The notes: generated by a model from the letters alone, not told the origin. 64,000 nt of DNA from Halicephalobus mephisto (GCA_009193035.1 SWDT01000052.1:78902-142901), one strand, 5' to 3'; numbered from the stretch's first letter, positions 1 through 10,855 are shown. Made by a program: numbers and translations.

Positions 1-230
1 AGAATTTCGAAATTTAAAAATTTAAAAAAATTCTTTTTTAAATTATAAAATTTAATTTTTTTTTAATTTTTAAAATTTTTTAAATGATGAAATTTAAATT
101 TTTTAAATTATGAAATTTAATTTTTTTTAAATATGAAATTTAATTTTTTAAATTTAAAAAATTTTTAAAATTATGAAATTTAATTTTTTAATTTTTTAAA
201 TTATGAAATTTGGGATTTACTTAAAAGGAT
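1..230. repeat. A/T-only degenerate tandem repeat
   Basis: Repeated units of the form tgaaatttaa followed by runs of t and a, about 40-60 bp apart. No coding potential is visible. The array stops near 205, where mixed-sequence DNA begins. Confidence 0.7.
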
Positions 231-384
231 TAGTGAACTCTGTTCTGGATCTGTTTTATACTATTTTGCCATGTGCAAATGTAAACATGTTTTTTCTTTT
301 GAAAAATTCTCGGTTACAAACAATGGGAAACGGGGCCTAGTGTTTGACTTGCCAAGGCCCGAATGGCCGGATTGTTAGAGTTCC

Positions 385-1510
385 GTTTTATCAAAGTTGA
401 CAGTCAGAGTGGAAGTAAAAATTCTGACTTTTCGCGTTAAGACAACATTTATAGATTTTTTTGTTTCAGAAATTTTAGTTACGTTACTAATTAGAATTTT
501 ATATTTTAAGTTTTTGAATATTAGTCCGATTCTGTCAAAGTTCGGCATCAGAGTTTGAAGTCGAAGTTAATTATTAAAGTTTGAATTCAAAATTGACCGT
601 CAAAGTTCGACATCAAAGTTGGCCGTCAAAGTTCGGCATCAGAGTTTGAAGTCGAAGTTGACCGTCAAAGTTGATATTTAAAGTTTGAAGTCGAAATTGA
701 AGACCAAAGTTCGATATCAAAGTTGGCCGTCAAAGTTCGACCTCAAAGTTGACCGTCAAAGTTGATATTTAAAGTTTGAAATCGAACTTTGATCGTCAAC
801 TTCGAACTCAAAGTTGACAGTTAAAGTTAATCATTAAAGTTTAAAATCGAAGTTGACCGTCAAAGTTAGAGGTAAAAATTTGCCCTTTTTTCGCTAATAT
901 GATATTTATAGATTTTTTCTGTTAAAAAATTTGTCTTAAATTGATAGAACTTCAACTTTTCCGAATCCAAACATGACCGATAATTCGTGTCTTAAAGAAA
1001 AGCTCAAATTTCGAACTTTGATGACCGACTTTAATAGTTAACTTTAAAGTCGAGCTCTGACGGTTAACTTTGACAACGAACTCTAATGGTCAATTTCGAC
1101 GTCAGACTCTGACTAGTAATTTTGATTTCGAATTTCGATGATTAATTTTGATTTCGAACTTTGATGATCAATTTTGACTTTAAACTTTGATAACTAACTT
1201 TGATTTCGAACTTTGATGACCAACTTTTACCTCAAACTTTAATAGTTAATTTTAATTTCGAACTTTGATGTCAAACTTTTACCTCAAACTCTAATAGTTA
1301 ATTTTGATTTCGAACTTTAATGACTAACTTTGACTTTGAACTTCGATGTCAAACTCTGATGACCAACTTTTACCTCAAACTTTTATAGTTAATTTTGATT
1401 TCGAACTTTGATAACTAACTTTGGCCTCAAACTTTAATAGTTAATTTTGATTTCGAACTTTGATGGTTAATTTTGACAAGGAATATTGACCATCAACTTC
1501 GATAAAAAAA
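385..1510. repeat. Foldback (inverted-array) element
   Basis: The left end carries ttttatcaaagttgacagtc and the right end carries its near-exact reverse complement around 1480-1508. The left half (about 540-870) is a degenerate array of caaagttgaccgtcaaagtt units. The right half (about 1010-1500) is the same kind of array in reverse orientation, so the whole segment could fold into a long hairpin. The terminal sequence matches the ends of the small element at 24680-24866, and related arrays lie at 33680-34390. Family-level identity is inferred from shared termini only. Confidence 0.6.
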
Positions 1511-1514
1511 CATA

Positions 1515-2120
1515 GATGTCCGAATTGCCAAATATTGACGCATAAATTGCCTAACTTGTCAAATACCTGACGTGTAGGATACCCGATTTGCCTAATGTTA
1601 ATACGTAGGATGTCCGACTTGTCAAATACATAACTTATAAAATGCTAAATTTACCAAATATCTCTCATAAAATATTTGACTTCTAAAATGATCAAAAACA
1701 AAAAATATTTCATTTTTAATAATTTTAATTTTATTAAATTTTTTTATTTTTAAAATTTTTTTATTTTTTACAATTATACGATTTTGGAATACTGTATAAT
1801 AAGCTAAAAATAATTTCGTAATTTTCGGTCTTAATTGGAAAATTTCAAAAATTGGCGTCGAGAAAACTGAAATTTTCATTTTTTCTACAATAATGTGGTT
1901 ATTCTTAAAATTTTTAGATTTTTAAAAATTTTAAATTTTTAAATTTTTAAAAATTTTTAGATTTTCTTAGATTTTGAAAATTTTTAGATTTTTTTAGATT
2001 TTTCAAGTTTTTTAATTTTTTAGATTTTATAAATTTTTTAGATTTTTTAATTTTTTAGATTTTATAAAATTTTTAGATTTTTTAATTTTTTAAAATTTCT
2101 AAAATTTTTAGATTTTCTTA
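1515..2120. repeat. Short degenerate repeats, then A/T-rich filler
   Basis: 1515-1640 holds a loose repeat built on gccaaatattgacg and tgtcaaatacctgacg-type units. 1690-2120 is T/A-rich with many tttttagattttt units. The open frame on the minus strand at 1622-1879 is low complexity and I do not regard it as a gene. Confidence 0.5.
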
Positions 2121-2140
2121 GATTTTGAGAATTTTTAGAT

Positions 2141-2776
2141 TTGCTCCAGAATCTGATGTCACTTTATCAGAAAAGCCCCCAATCGGCCCGTTCGGCGGAC
2201 AGTCCGATCAAGATGTCCTCTGTCGGTGGTCATCCTTTTCATCCTGGATTGTTTGGCCGATATGCGACCCAGATTGCCCATTTTCATGCAAGTTTGGATT
2301 TGATTAATCCTGCTCAAATAACTCAACTAGAAGCAGATAAATTGGATCAGATGATTGCTGAGTTGATATCCAGTCTGAATCGGCTTCAACAAGAACTCGC
2401 CGTGGCCAGCCGACCGGGCTATGCCATGGTCCAATCCGATCCTGGAGACCGGGCAAAACAACTTTTTAAAGACGCTTTGGAAATTGCGAAAATTTACAAA
2501 AATAATTTTATTCAAAATCAAGAAGAAATACAAAAAAAATCAGAAAAAGCAAGGACAAATGCCCTCAGGGTACCGCTCCTCGACGGGACCCTCACCAACT
2601 TCAAAGACTTCTGGCCCAGATGGGAGTACTACGTCGGAAACAGTCCCTTGCCAGATGTCGAAAAATTCGATTTATTACTTTCGAGGATTTGTCCAGAAAT
2701 CAGAAAAGAAATTAAGGATCTTTCTTTCGACGAGAAATCCTACACCGACGCGATCGACATCCTCCAACGGTTCTGA
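2141..2776 (+). pseudogene. Pao/BEL retrotransposon Gag fragment
   Basis: An open frame of 211 codons ends at 2776. Its first part is helical (a stretch containing LEADKLDQMIAELISSLNRL). Its last 60 residues, from about LLDGTLTNFKDFWPRWEYYV onwards, resemble the DUF1759 Gag-like segment of Pao/BEL elements: a small loop-like start, then FxxFWxxWE, then a helical stretch. In full elements a zinc knuckle, protease, reverse transcriptase and integrase follow. None is present here, and the frame stops just after DAIDILQRF. The composition is clearly richer than the flanking A/T DNA. The first methionine is uncertain; the one at about 2213 (MSSVGG) is also plausible. I read it as a dead retroelement remnant. 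Confidence 0.5.
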
Positions 2777-2799
2777 TCCATCAAATCTCCCCAGGACAA

Positions 2800-3158
2800 T
2801 CCGCTAGCCAATTTATTAAAATTAAAATTTATAAATTTTCTAAAAACTAAATTATTATAAAAATAAAAATATTATTACAAAATGGTCTCAACATGACTTT
2901 TTAAAATTCTTGAATTTAGATAGTTTTATTTATTTTTGGAAGATTTTAAAAATTTCGATGATTTTTTAGAAAGCTACAGTAACCTTTATGAAATTCTAAA
3001 AAGCTTCAGAATCTCTCACTGGATTCTGGAAAGTTTTAGAAATTTTTATAATATTATAAAAAACTACAGTAATTTTATCAATCTCATTCGATTCTGGAAG
3101 GTTTTAGAAATTTTTATAATATTGTAAAAAACTACAGTAATCTATAAAAATAAGATCC
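2800..3158. other. Noncoding stretch with TACAGTA words
   Basis: A/T-rich DNA with three loose copies of a unit that includes ctacagtaa and ttctggaaagttttagaa. No gene is visible. Confidence 0.5.
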
Positions 3159-3160
3159 AG

Positions 3161-3311
3161 AAATTTGTCGGCTTATGAATACTGTATCAGACTAGTGTAT
3201 TATACGGTAACTAAGAACATCGATTTTGTCAGGACCATCTGTGAAGCTACTTGCCAGACTAATACAGTAATCCCGTCGTATTGTCATCATTCTGTCATTT
3301 TTGTTAAATTT
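3161..3311 (+). pseudogene. Orphan exon related to the secreted-protein gene at 34.7-37.1 kb
   Basis: This 151-bp segment is flanked by an acceptor-like ccag and a donor-like gtgaat. It translates in the same phase as the fourth exon of the secreted-protein gene (36364-36515, 152 bp). Shared features include Y-E-x-C-I-x-x-V-Y-Y-T, then N-I-D near the middle, then C-E-A-T, and further cysteines at equivalent places. No partner exons were found on either side within the window, so it looks like a relic of a duplicated copy. The length and splice sites are conserved, which suggests copying at the DNA level rather than from mRNA. Confidence 0.55.
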
Positions 3312-3596
3312 GTGAATTTATTTTTGGAATCACTAAATGAGCGTTATCTATCATAAACAAATCGTTTTGAATATTTAAAAATGTCCTTGTTTGCAGTCTT
3401 GGGCGTTTTCATTTCTAATTTCCGGATTCCACAATCCAGTAAAAAATCCTAAAGTTTTTAAAAATCTTATGAAAGTTACCGTAGTTCCAAAGAATGAGGA
3501 AGAAGTTCAAGAGCGAATTTATGGAACAAAAAAAACTTATCTAAACTCAATCTTCTTAAGACAGATCCCAAAACGAAACTAGAGATCTCATTTGAT

Positions 3597-3916
3597 AATG
3601 TAGTATAGGAGTTATAGTATAAGAGGGATTGTTGTTGAATGTCAATGGTGTGACACCTTGGAGCTCCTTGATTGGGCGGAAAACTGTTGGTTCCTACTGT
3701 TAGCAATGAAAGCCTGTTTATTTTAGCATAAACAGAACAAAAGAAGAAAGGTCCTTATTTGACCGAAGTCAAACTCGGACCAGGTTGGAGTTGGATTTTC
3801 TCAACGACTGATTCTCTGATACTTTAGTCTCATCTCCCAAGCGTCGGCTGACTGGATGTAGATTTGGGTTTTCTTTCTAGACCGTTCGCGATTTAACTCC
3901 ATCTTTTATGCCTACA
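3597..3916 (+). repeat. Left copy of the ~320-bp inverted repeat
   Basis: Starting near the word aatgtagtata and ending exactly at atgcctaca, this segment matches the reverse complement of 18325-18641 at roughly nine bases in ten in its core. The core includes gtgtgacacc, a long match around cgactgattctctgatactt and aagcgtcggctgactgg. The inner boundary is sharp: after cctaca the two copies diverge completely. I favour terminal inverted repeats of a large element. Two solo LTRs in opposite orientation are the alternative, because the core could be read as a TGT...ACA unit. Confidence 0.75.
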
Positions 3917-5445
3917 GTACTGATAATTCTCCAAAACAATATTTTAATTTTCATCAATTACCAAAATGTAACTTTAACTATAAAGACAAAATAAAGGTAA
4001 AAAGATTTGAAATCTTTAAACCTAATACTATAGAATATATTTCAAACGCTCATTTATGCAAAAAAGTTATCACTGAAGTTTCTTTATATACTGATTTATC
4101 TGGATATGAACATTTAGTTGAAAAAGAAATTAATAATAAAGAAATTAGTATAAAAGAGTGTGAAGAAATGATAAAAAATAAATTTTGTGAATTTGGAACC
4201 TTGAAAAAAGGAGAAAATTCCTTTCACACTAACAACAAGGTTTCTGCTAAGTATCCAAACAGATTTACTAGTTTATTCAGAGCTAAACATTATTTGAAAG
4301 AGAATTGTGTTTTAATTGAGACCAAAGTTTTTTCTCATTATAACCAAAGACGTCCTACTAATGTTCTAGTTGATATGAATAAGTGTGAATATTCAAAAGG
4401 TAGATGTAAAATTAAACCCAATGAATTCATGGTTTGGGAAGTGAATGATAAACAAAACTGTAAATTCGTTTCTATTGGAGATTTTAAGGGGTATTTGAAT
4501 GGAAACTTTTGGATCAATAATGATTATCAAATAGCCTTAAATTTAATAAATAACTTCACGACTGATTGTGGAAATAATTTACAATTAAACTCTGAAGGTT
4601 ATGCTTTAAAATCTGTTAGAGAAAAAAGATCGGATCAGAATTCTGTTAAAACTTTTCAAGAAGCAGGAGAACTACAATATCTAGAAAATAATATCAAGAA
4701 TCAATTAAGACATTTAACAGAAACTTTTTGTCAAATGTTCAATAATCATAATGAAATTTTAGAAATATTATTGAAGGAGAATCCAAAGAAATTTATTCGA
4801 AAAGTTTTAAATTATACTGCAGTTGATGTTAAAGTAATTAATAATAGTATTATGAAAGTTAAATTCTGTAAAGAAATTAATAATGACATGATTGAATTTA
4901 CTGACTTAAATGATATTAAGGGTTATATACCTATCAAAATTAAGAAATATAATGATAAAATTTGGTATATGAAAGATAATGTAATTACTAATGACAATTC
5001 TCTACAGCAAACTGTTGCGAACAATATCTCTAGTTTAAAAAATGTTGAAATAAAGAATAATTATAACTTACGGTTTTTGAAAAAGAAACTAATTTTCAAA
5101 GAACACATCTTCAACGATGTGAAGACTAATATAGAAGAAGAATTACTAAATGAGATGAGGCAGATGTCAAATGCTGAAGTGGAATTAAAGGAAAATGAGC
5201 AGAATTCAGCGATACCTCATGAAATAATAAACGACTTGGATAACCTCTTTGAATCTTATTGGTTAAAGTATTGCAGAATTTATGTAACAATTGCTTCGAC
5301 ATTAATTTATGTATTTATTGCTAGATCTTTGATTTATATTGTATCACCACAGTTTTCTTTAAGTAAAAGAGAACAAAGTAGAGTCGTTAGACAACAATCT
5401 TCGGGAGTTAAGTTACTTTCGTTTGAGGACGGCGATCATAGCTGA
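3862..5445 (+). CDS. Envelope/fusogen-like glycoprotein, 5' end incomplete
   Basis: An open frame of about 527 codons runs from the stop at 3859 to the stop at 5443. The first in-frame ATG is at 4168, but coding-like sequence clearly extends upstream of it, back into the left inverted repeat. A strong acceptor-like ttttctttctag ends at 3880, so a spliced 5' end is possible. The protein is Cys-containing in its first two thirds, with spaced cysteines and tryptophans, then has a helical central part. A hydrophobic segment near the C-terminus (about residues 368-390 counted from 4168) fits a single membrane anchor, with a tail of about 35 residues. This is the plan of a type I viral fusion glycoprotein. 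The exact family (retroelement Env, chuvirus-type, or the fusogen reported in nematode Mavericks) cannot be settled by eye. No signal peptide was found. Codon use is far more A/T-rich than in the host genes nearby. Confidence 0.5.
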   Translation: MWVFFLDRSRFNSIFYAYSTDNSPKQYFNFHQLPKCNFNYKDKIKVKRFEIFKPNTIEYISNAHLCKKVITEVSLYTDLSGYEHLVEKEINNKEISIKECEEMIKNKFCEFGTLKKGENSFHTNNKVSAKYPNRFTSLFRAKHYLKENCVLIETKVFSHYNQRRPTNVLVDMNKCEYSKGRCKIKPNEFMVWEVNDKQNCKFVSIGDFKGYLNGNFWINNDYQIALNLINNFTTDCGNNLQLNSEGYALKSVREKRSDQNSVKTFQEAGELQYLENNIKNQLRHLTETFCQMFNNHNEILEILLKENPKKFIRKVLNYTAVDVKVINNSIMKVKFCKEINNDMIEFTDLNDIKGYIPIKIKKYNDKIWYMKDNVITNDNSLQQTVANNISSLKNVEIKNNYNLRFLKKKLIFKEHIFNDVKTNIEEELLNEMRQMSNAEVELKENEQNSAIPHEIINDLDNLFESYWLKYCRIYVTIASTLIYVFIARSLIYIVSPQFSLSKREQSRVVRQQSSGVKLLSFEDGDHS

Positions 5446-5579
5446 AATTCGAGTGAAAAAATAGAATTGAGACCTCTTAAACTTGAAAGAAAGCCGAGTT
5501 TAACTAACTTCCCATCTGTTCTCTCATTAAATAAGAGTTAAAAATTTAAATTAATAAATGGTGTTCGTATTTTCGGTGA

Positions 5580-5937
5580 CTTAAAAGAATAATAAATATA
5601 AACTATTAAATGAAAATATTAATAATAAAATCGAGTTGATCAAGCTTCGCGATGATGATAAGAGCCATGAGGAGAGTAAGTTACCAATTAATAATAATGA
5701 TGATGACTGTAAAGTGAGTCAACTTGAAATTAATAATGATGATGAAACAATTAATAAAATGAATAAAGATGAAGATAAAGTCTCATCAAAAAAGCCTAGA
5801 AAAAAATAGACTAACAAAGAAAAATAAAGAATTTGTCAATTATTTAGTGAGAAAAAAGATAAATACGTAACAGGTTTTGGATTTAAAACAATTCCTCCAT
5901 ATACTGAAAACAACATTAATAATAAAATTTCCTTATG
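5580..5937 (+). pseudogene. Decayed Asn/Asp/Lys-rich reading frame
   Basis: One plus-strand frame reads as low-complexity acidic and basic sequence (many DDD, NNN and KK) through a stop near 5807, then further coding-like sequence with YVTGFGFKTIPPY, ending at the stop near 5937. Composition matches the fusogen-like frame upstream. I do not recognise a family. It is probably a second gene of the same mobile element, broken by at least two stops. Confidence 0.3.
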
Positions 5938-6391
5938 ATACTTCTTTCAAATTCAATTCAATAAAAACGTTAATATTCTCAAAATCAATCAAATCATTGT
6001 TAATATCTACTAATTTTAAATTTATTTTATTTGGTCTATTAGTTACTTCATGATAAATGATATTTTTTGGTTATATTTCTACTTTATAGTGACAAAGGAT
6101 ATCTATTTCATCATTAGGTCTAAATCGATAAATTGAATTGAATGTCTTTTTATTAACATAACAATCTTCAATTAAATTACATATTATAAAAATATTATCA
6201 TTTATATTGGTATTACTCGAGTAAGAGTTTGAGGAAATCAATTTATCATCATTATTATTTTTATCATTTTTATTTGTATGATTTATATTTATTTTACTTT
6301 TAATTTTCAAATAACCATCCAATTTTATAACTCCTATCTTGTACTTCTTTCGCAAAAACTTGAAGAAATGAATACTCAAAAGTTGAATCAT
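5930..6391 (-). pseudogene. Maverick/adintovirus-type capsid-like protein remnant
   Basis: The 106-codon minus-strand frame from 6391 ends at 6071. Coding-like sequence then continues to about 5937 in another frame. Together they show a pattern I associate with proteins in animal Maverick/adintovirus-like elements: a beta-rich stretch with IFIICNLIEDCYVN, a short linker, then NKINLKLVDINNDLIDF followed by a strand ending in ELNLKE. In those proteins the late motif reads as I-x-I-x-I-x-D-x-x-G-x-x-I-x-F followed by a strand. The assignment rests on motif resemblance alone. The frame break near 6068 and the Asn-rich insert mark it as dead. It converges on the plus-strand fragment at 5580-5937. 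Confidence 0.35.
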
Positions 6392-6741
6392 TGGATGTTA
6401 GTTGCACTGTGAAGTAGACCATTTATAATAGGAAAAATTGTTGGATGATTAATGCTAACTGCTAGAGAAAGGATTCGTTGTTAGATAAAACCCATTTATT
6501 AGAAAGACATAATTGTTGATTAATCAATTTTGGGCAATTCAACCGATCTTTAAGTGTTTCGGTTTCTTTAAGAACATTATTCCTCATGGTAAAACCACAT
6601 GAGCTAGTTTGAATGGGTGATTCATACCATTTGTTAACAGGCGTTTCTATTATCAGTGCATCTCAGTCTCTCGACCGCTTTAAAATAATATTTCATTACC
6701 AATCTTTTGCTGCAACATTTTCCTTTCTCCCGTATTTCACA

Positions 6742-8551
6742 ATGATTATTCCATCATTCTCATACCATAAAAAGAGATCCAATCTCCAAAACTCAGAATC
6801 TAAAGCATCTAAGGACTCCGTCTCCATTCATTCGAACACCACCATCAATATTATAGAACCAAATAAAGAGAAGGATTCTTTTCGAGTGAGTTGTGATAAG
6901 CTCGAGAAGATCCTTTGTAAAGAGGAATTCATCGACAAGAAGGTAAGTCGATTCTATAGAGTGATCCAAACTATACTAATCGCTGTTTTATTGGTCTGCC
7001 CTGTAGATGAAGTATCTAACAAAATTTCTAGGTTTGTGTTATTGGTATCGCTGGCAAGTTTCGAAAAGGCAAAAGCTTTATGCTAAACTTCTTTCTTCAA
7101 TACTTGACTCACATCACCACGAACAAGGATCATTCACCTCAAAATTGGCATGAAGACAATAAATCTTCAAGTGGGTTTATGTGGAGAGGTGGTTCGGAAA
7201 GTCACACCATTGGAATTTGCTTTTGGTCCGAACCGTTTGTTGTCCAAGTAAGTGAGGAAATTCTTGTGTACTTAATTCTTAATCTTAGGATAAAAATGGT
7301 GAAGATCTGGTCATTTTGCTTATGGACACCGAAGGGACTTTTAATCAGGGAAATACATTAAAAACTTGCACAACCATTTTTGCTCTTTCAACTATAATTT
7401 CTTCGGTACAGATCTACAACCTCCAAAACAACATCCATGAAGATGACTTGGATTATCTGCAATACTTTGTCGAATACGGTAGAATGGTTTTAGGTGACAA
7501 TATTAATCCGTTTCAGGTAATTTTTTTGACATATTGTTTTGATTCGTTATTTCTAGTCATTGGTGTTCTTGGTTCGCGACTGGAGTTCTCCAAATGAGTA
7601 CAAGTGGGGATTCAATGGAGGCGAGGATTTTTTGACAACGCGTCTGAAGAGCACCGATGATCAGTCGGATGACAGAAACAGCATCCGTATCGGAATCCAG
7701 AACTCTTTTAAAGATATTAAATGCTTTCTCATGCCTCATCCTGGTAATAAGGTTGCAGAGAATTCGGCTGATTTCGAGGGGCAGGTTTCAGGTTGGTCTT
7801 TTAAAATTGGAGCTTTGAGTCATAACGTTCTATTCTAGCTATCCGAGAAGAATTCAGAGATTATCTGGAAATTTTTGTGTCATTTATTCTCAATCGAGAA
7901 CGCTTACTTCCGAAAGAGATCAACGGGAATCCGGCTACTTGTCGCCAATTGATCAAACAAATTAAGGAATACGCTGAGATATTTAACAACAATAAGCTGC
8001 CAGATCCAAAAAGCCTCTTTCATGTAAGTTTTATTGAATCTTTCAACTGCATTTGTTAATTCTAGGTTATGGTCAAAATAACCAATGAGACGGCCTGTGA
8101 AAATGCATACATCACCTACCTAGAGTCGATGAAAAAAAAGTACAAAGGCAATGCATTTATGCTAGCCTTTAACCTTAATAAATACCATTCGGAAATACAA
8201 GACGAATCATTACGCGTTTTTAAAGAGTTTAAGAAAATGGGAGGCGCGAATTATGAAAAAGATTATTTGAAAAAACTTAAGAAAGATATAAAGGTAACCC
8301 TTCCAGCTTAATAATAATTGAGCTTCTTATTTTAGAAAGCTAATGATGAAATTTTTAACCATCGGAAACTGCTCACGCCGATGGCAATACGAAGTATACC
8401 TATTGCAGGAGCTACAGTGGCTCTGGGAACCATTGCACTAGGAATTACAGGATCTGTCGGAGTCGCCGGAGCCGCCATTGCAGGAACCTTGTTCTTAGTT
8501 GGCAATTTTGTGAAGCCAATTGAAGAACAAGATATTCCCAAAAAAATTTAA
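6742..8551 (+). CDS. Atlastin-like dynamin-family GTPase
   Basis: Seven exons: 6742-6942, 7032-7247, 7289-7516, 7557-7791, 7839-8023, 8066-8293 and 8336-8551. Every junction is GT/AG and in phase, giving 502 residues from this ATG; an upstream in-frame ATG at 6613 is possible. Atlastins are membrane GTPases that fuse ER tubules. Visible marks are the P-loop GKFRKGKS at the start of exon 2, the GF-type core after it, DTEG in exon 3, and the RD motif (LVRDWS) in exon 4 that replaces the usual N/TKxD. A helical middle domain follows. The last exon holds a Gly/Ala-rich hydrophobic segment (TPMAIRSIPIAGATVALG onward) where atlastins have a membrane hairpin, and a short charged tail. Human atlastins have about 558 residues, so this one is somewhat compact at the C-terminus. 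It lies inside the block flanked by the inverted repeats yet shows no breaks. It could be a resident host gene or captured cargo. Confidence 0.85.
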
Positions 8552-8559
8552 AATAGCTT

Positions 8560-9150
8560 AAGTACATTTTTAATTCAATTGGAGGATCTAGTCCAAAAGA
8601 ATCAAAATAATAACACTTTTCTTTATTTTTGTAATAACAAACCCAATAGTACTATTATTTTTACTCACATCAAGATTTACAACTTCACATTCTATATAAT
8701 TAATTTTTTTCGGTAGACTATCCCTCATAAATACCCCTCTAAAATTTTTAATTTTTTTACTATCTTCTCAATATCGTAATTTGTTAATGGTTTGTTAATA
8801 AACATTTCTTTGCCATTTATGTAGAATAAAAATCGATGAAAATGGAGATTTGTGGAACACAATATTTTCTATAGGTGCAATTAAGCGGTGGGTTTTTGTG
8901 GTTTTTTGGTGGAGAGCCAGAAAAAGGGTGGTTTTTATGCAATTTTATAGGTCAAACCATGCGGTGGGTTTTTGGGTGCGCCAAAAACCCCTGTTTTATA
9001 CTACTGTTGATGTGGTATTTGATCCAAATCCAAGTTTAAAGGCATTGTGCCAGCCTTCTTGCACTGTCGGTTCCAATCGCATTGTAACAGTTTTAATCTT
9101 GTGGCGAAAAACACTGGTTTAATTTTTTGATTATTTCCTTCGTTATAAAT
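8560..9150. other. Noncoding, with a G/T-rich direct repeat
   Basis: Near 8885 and 8960 the words gcggtgggttttt recur, and 8980-8995 holds gcgccaaaaacccc, its rough inverse. These might be the remains of a transposon end belonging to the MULE pseudogene just downstream. No gene is visible. Confidence 0.3.
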
Positions 9151-9159
9151 GCAGTTCTA

Positions 9160-9735
9160 AGCAAAGTATTCGGCTATATTCCTTGCAGGTCTTTGAAAAG
9201 CACTAGGAAGTTCTGCAGTACTTTCAACCAGTCGATCAAAAGTGGCTGGCATAATTTGAACATGTAAAAATGCCAGAGCAGAGAGACAGCGAATGAATTT
9301 TCTGAAGCTGTCATCTTCATTGTTGGTGTAGAATTGTCGGATTCCGTTTTATTGAATTCTCTAGGTAATCGATTAGCCAAGATGAAATAAATAGCTCCTG
9401 ATTTGCACATTGGGAAATATTTGACGACCACTTTTTGCTGTTGTTTCGAAATCTACAAATGGCAATTAAGGAATTGCTCTAGATGAAATCGATTTGCCGT
9501 TCATGAATGCAGTCGAATCATTTTGCACGAATTCTGCTGTCTTGAAGACTAGATGAGTGTCTTGAGCCTTGTTTTCCATAAAGATGTAGCAACATGGAAT
9601 AACGTGATAATTGATAATCACGCAAATGATATATAGTTGCAGCATGTTTCTCGGAACAAAGGTGAATTGACTGTCTCCCGACCAATCACGATTTTTGGTT
9701 AACTTTTGTCTATCCTTGAAACCCGTTAATATAAA
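9160..9735 (-). pseudogene. Decayed MULE (Mutator-like) transposase
   Basis: Read on the minus strand from about 9735, one frame gives GDSQFTFVPRNMLQLYIICV followed by NYHVIPCCYIFMENK. This is the pattern around the first catalytic Asp of MULE transposases (D-x-x-F, then QLY-x-x-H-x-x and P-x-x-Y-x-x-M). The frame continues to about 9474. It then shifts to give FPNVQIRSYLFHLG, the FPxxxIxxCxFHL motif, and further on FRKFIRCLSALAF. At least three in-frame stops (after FHLG, then twice within 20 codons) and one shift show it is dead. The catalytic glutamate region is degraded. The N-terminal zinc finger, if there was one, could not be traced beyond 9740. Confidence 0.6.
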
Positions 9736-9739
9736 TATA

Positions 9740-10855
9740 ATTGTGTTTTCTAGATCACTGTTTCTAAAATTTCGAATTAAAAGTTGATGCCCAGCATTAA
9801 TCTTTGCAAATGACCGTCATATTCCTATGTCGAGAATTCTTTCTTAATTGACTAGCTTACGTTCTGAGATCTCTCGCATTCCATAAAGTGCAATAATCCA
9901 CTAGGCAAAAATAAGAACTATGCACCACAAATATCTCAGTAAATGTGTGAAAGATAATAATATTTTATAAACACTTTTTATAAATAAATATAAAAATTGT
10001 TCAAAAATTTTATTTAATAAATTATCAAGATTTACATATCATTAAATAATTGTGGACGATAGTGAAACAGCAAGTGACTTTATCTTCTGTCACACTGACC
10101 AAGACCAGATGGCGCAGTATTCTTACAAAATATACAAATTGCAAAGCCTTTTGAGAATCTGGTAATAATAAATAATAATTTAACAACTCAACATGAAACA
10201 AATATTCTTTTAACGCACTTTTTTCTTTTGTTGTGGATCCTTCTCAGTCAGATCTTCTTTTGCGTGGGTACAAGACATGTATCTTGGTTTTCTTGTCGCT
10301 CTTCGTTAGCATTGTTCTTTATCTTTTGACTCTGTCGACACACTCAAGAATAATCAATAAAATCACATTGCGTCTAAAATGGTAAATCTAATGAATCAAT
10401 CGGGAGATTGTAATTAAGGACTAGGATGACAAAGCTATCATGAAATTAAGAATTATTGTCAGTAGTTTTATGCGTTGGATCGTACGCTTATCCATTTGAG
10501 TGCAATTCCATACGGCGTTGGTCCCGAAGGGAAGTACCCTGAGGACTAACGAGATGTTTACGATTATACGTTGGCGGGAAATTTAATGAATTGCACAATA
10601 GTTATTAGAGTTCTTTTGTATCTCGTGCCTCCGGCTTAATAAATCAATTTATACTTATTTCTCATCTCTACTTGGATCAGAAGCCCTACCACGATCTAAC
10701 AATATGCTTAGTATCTTGTTGTGAATTTTGGTAGTTAATTTGTTTTATGCAATTAAAACTGTTTTTATGCAATTTTTAAGTGATTCCATATTGAAAATAT
10801 TGTAAATTTCGAATTCTTCCTGTTTAAAAACTCCAAAATTAGTGTTTTATTTTTA
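9740..10855. other. No gene seen
   Basis: Mixed-complexity sequence with frequent stops in all frames. Possibly old transposon debris continuing from the MULE fragment, but I could not support any feature. Confidence 0.4.

Noticed and set aside
3648..3916. Solo LTR of a BEL element, given the Gag fragment at 2141-2776
   Set aside because: Possible because of TGT...ACA ends, but an envelope-like frame starting inside the repeat, the inverted second copy and the capsid-like remnant fit terminal inverted repeats better. Kept as an alternative.
9174..9431. Stand-alone 85-codon minus-strand protein
   Set aside because: It is the wrong frame over the decayed MULE transposase, whose motifs are seen in the neighbouring frame.
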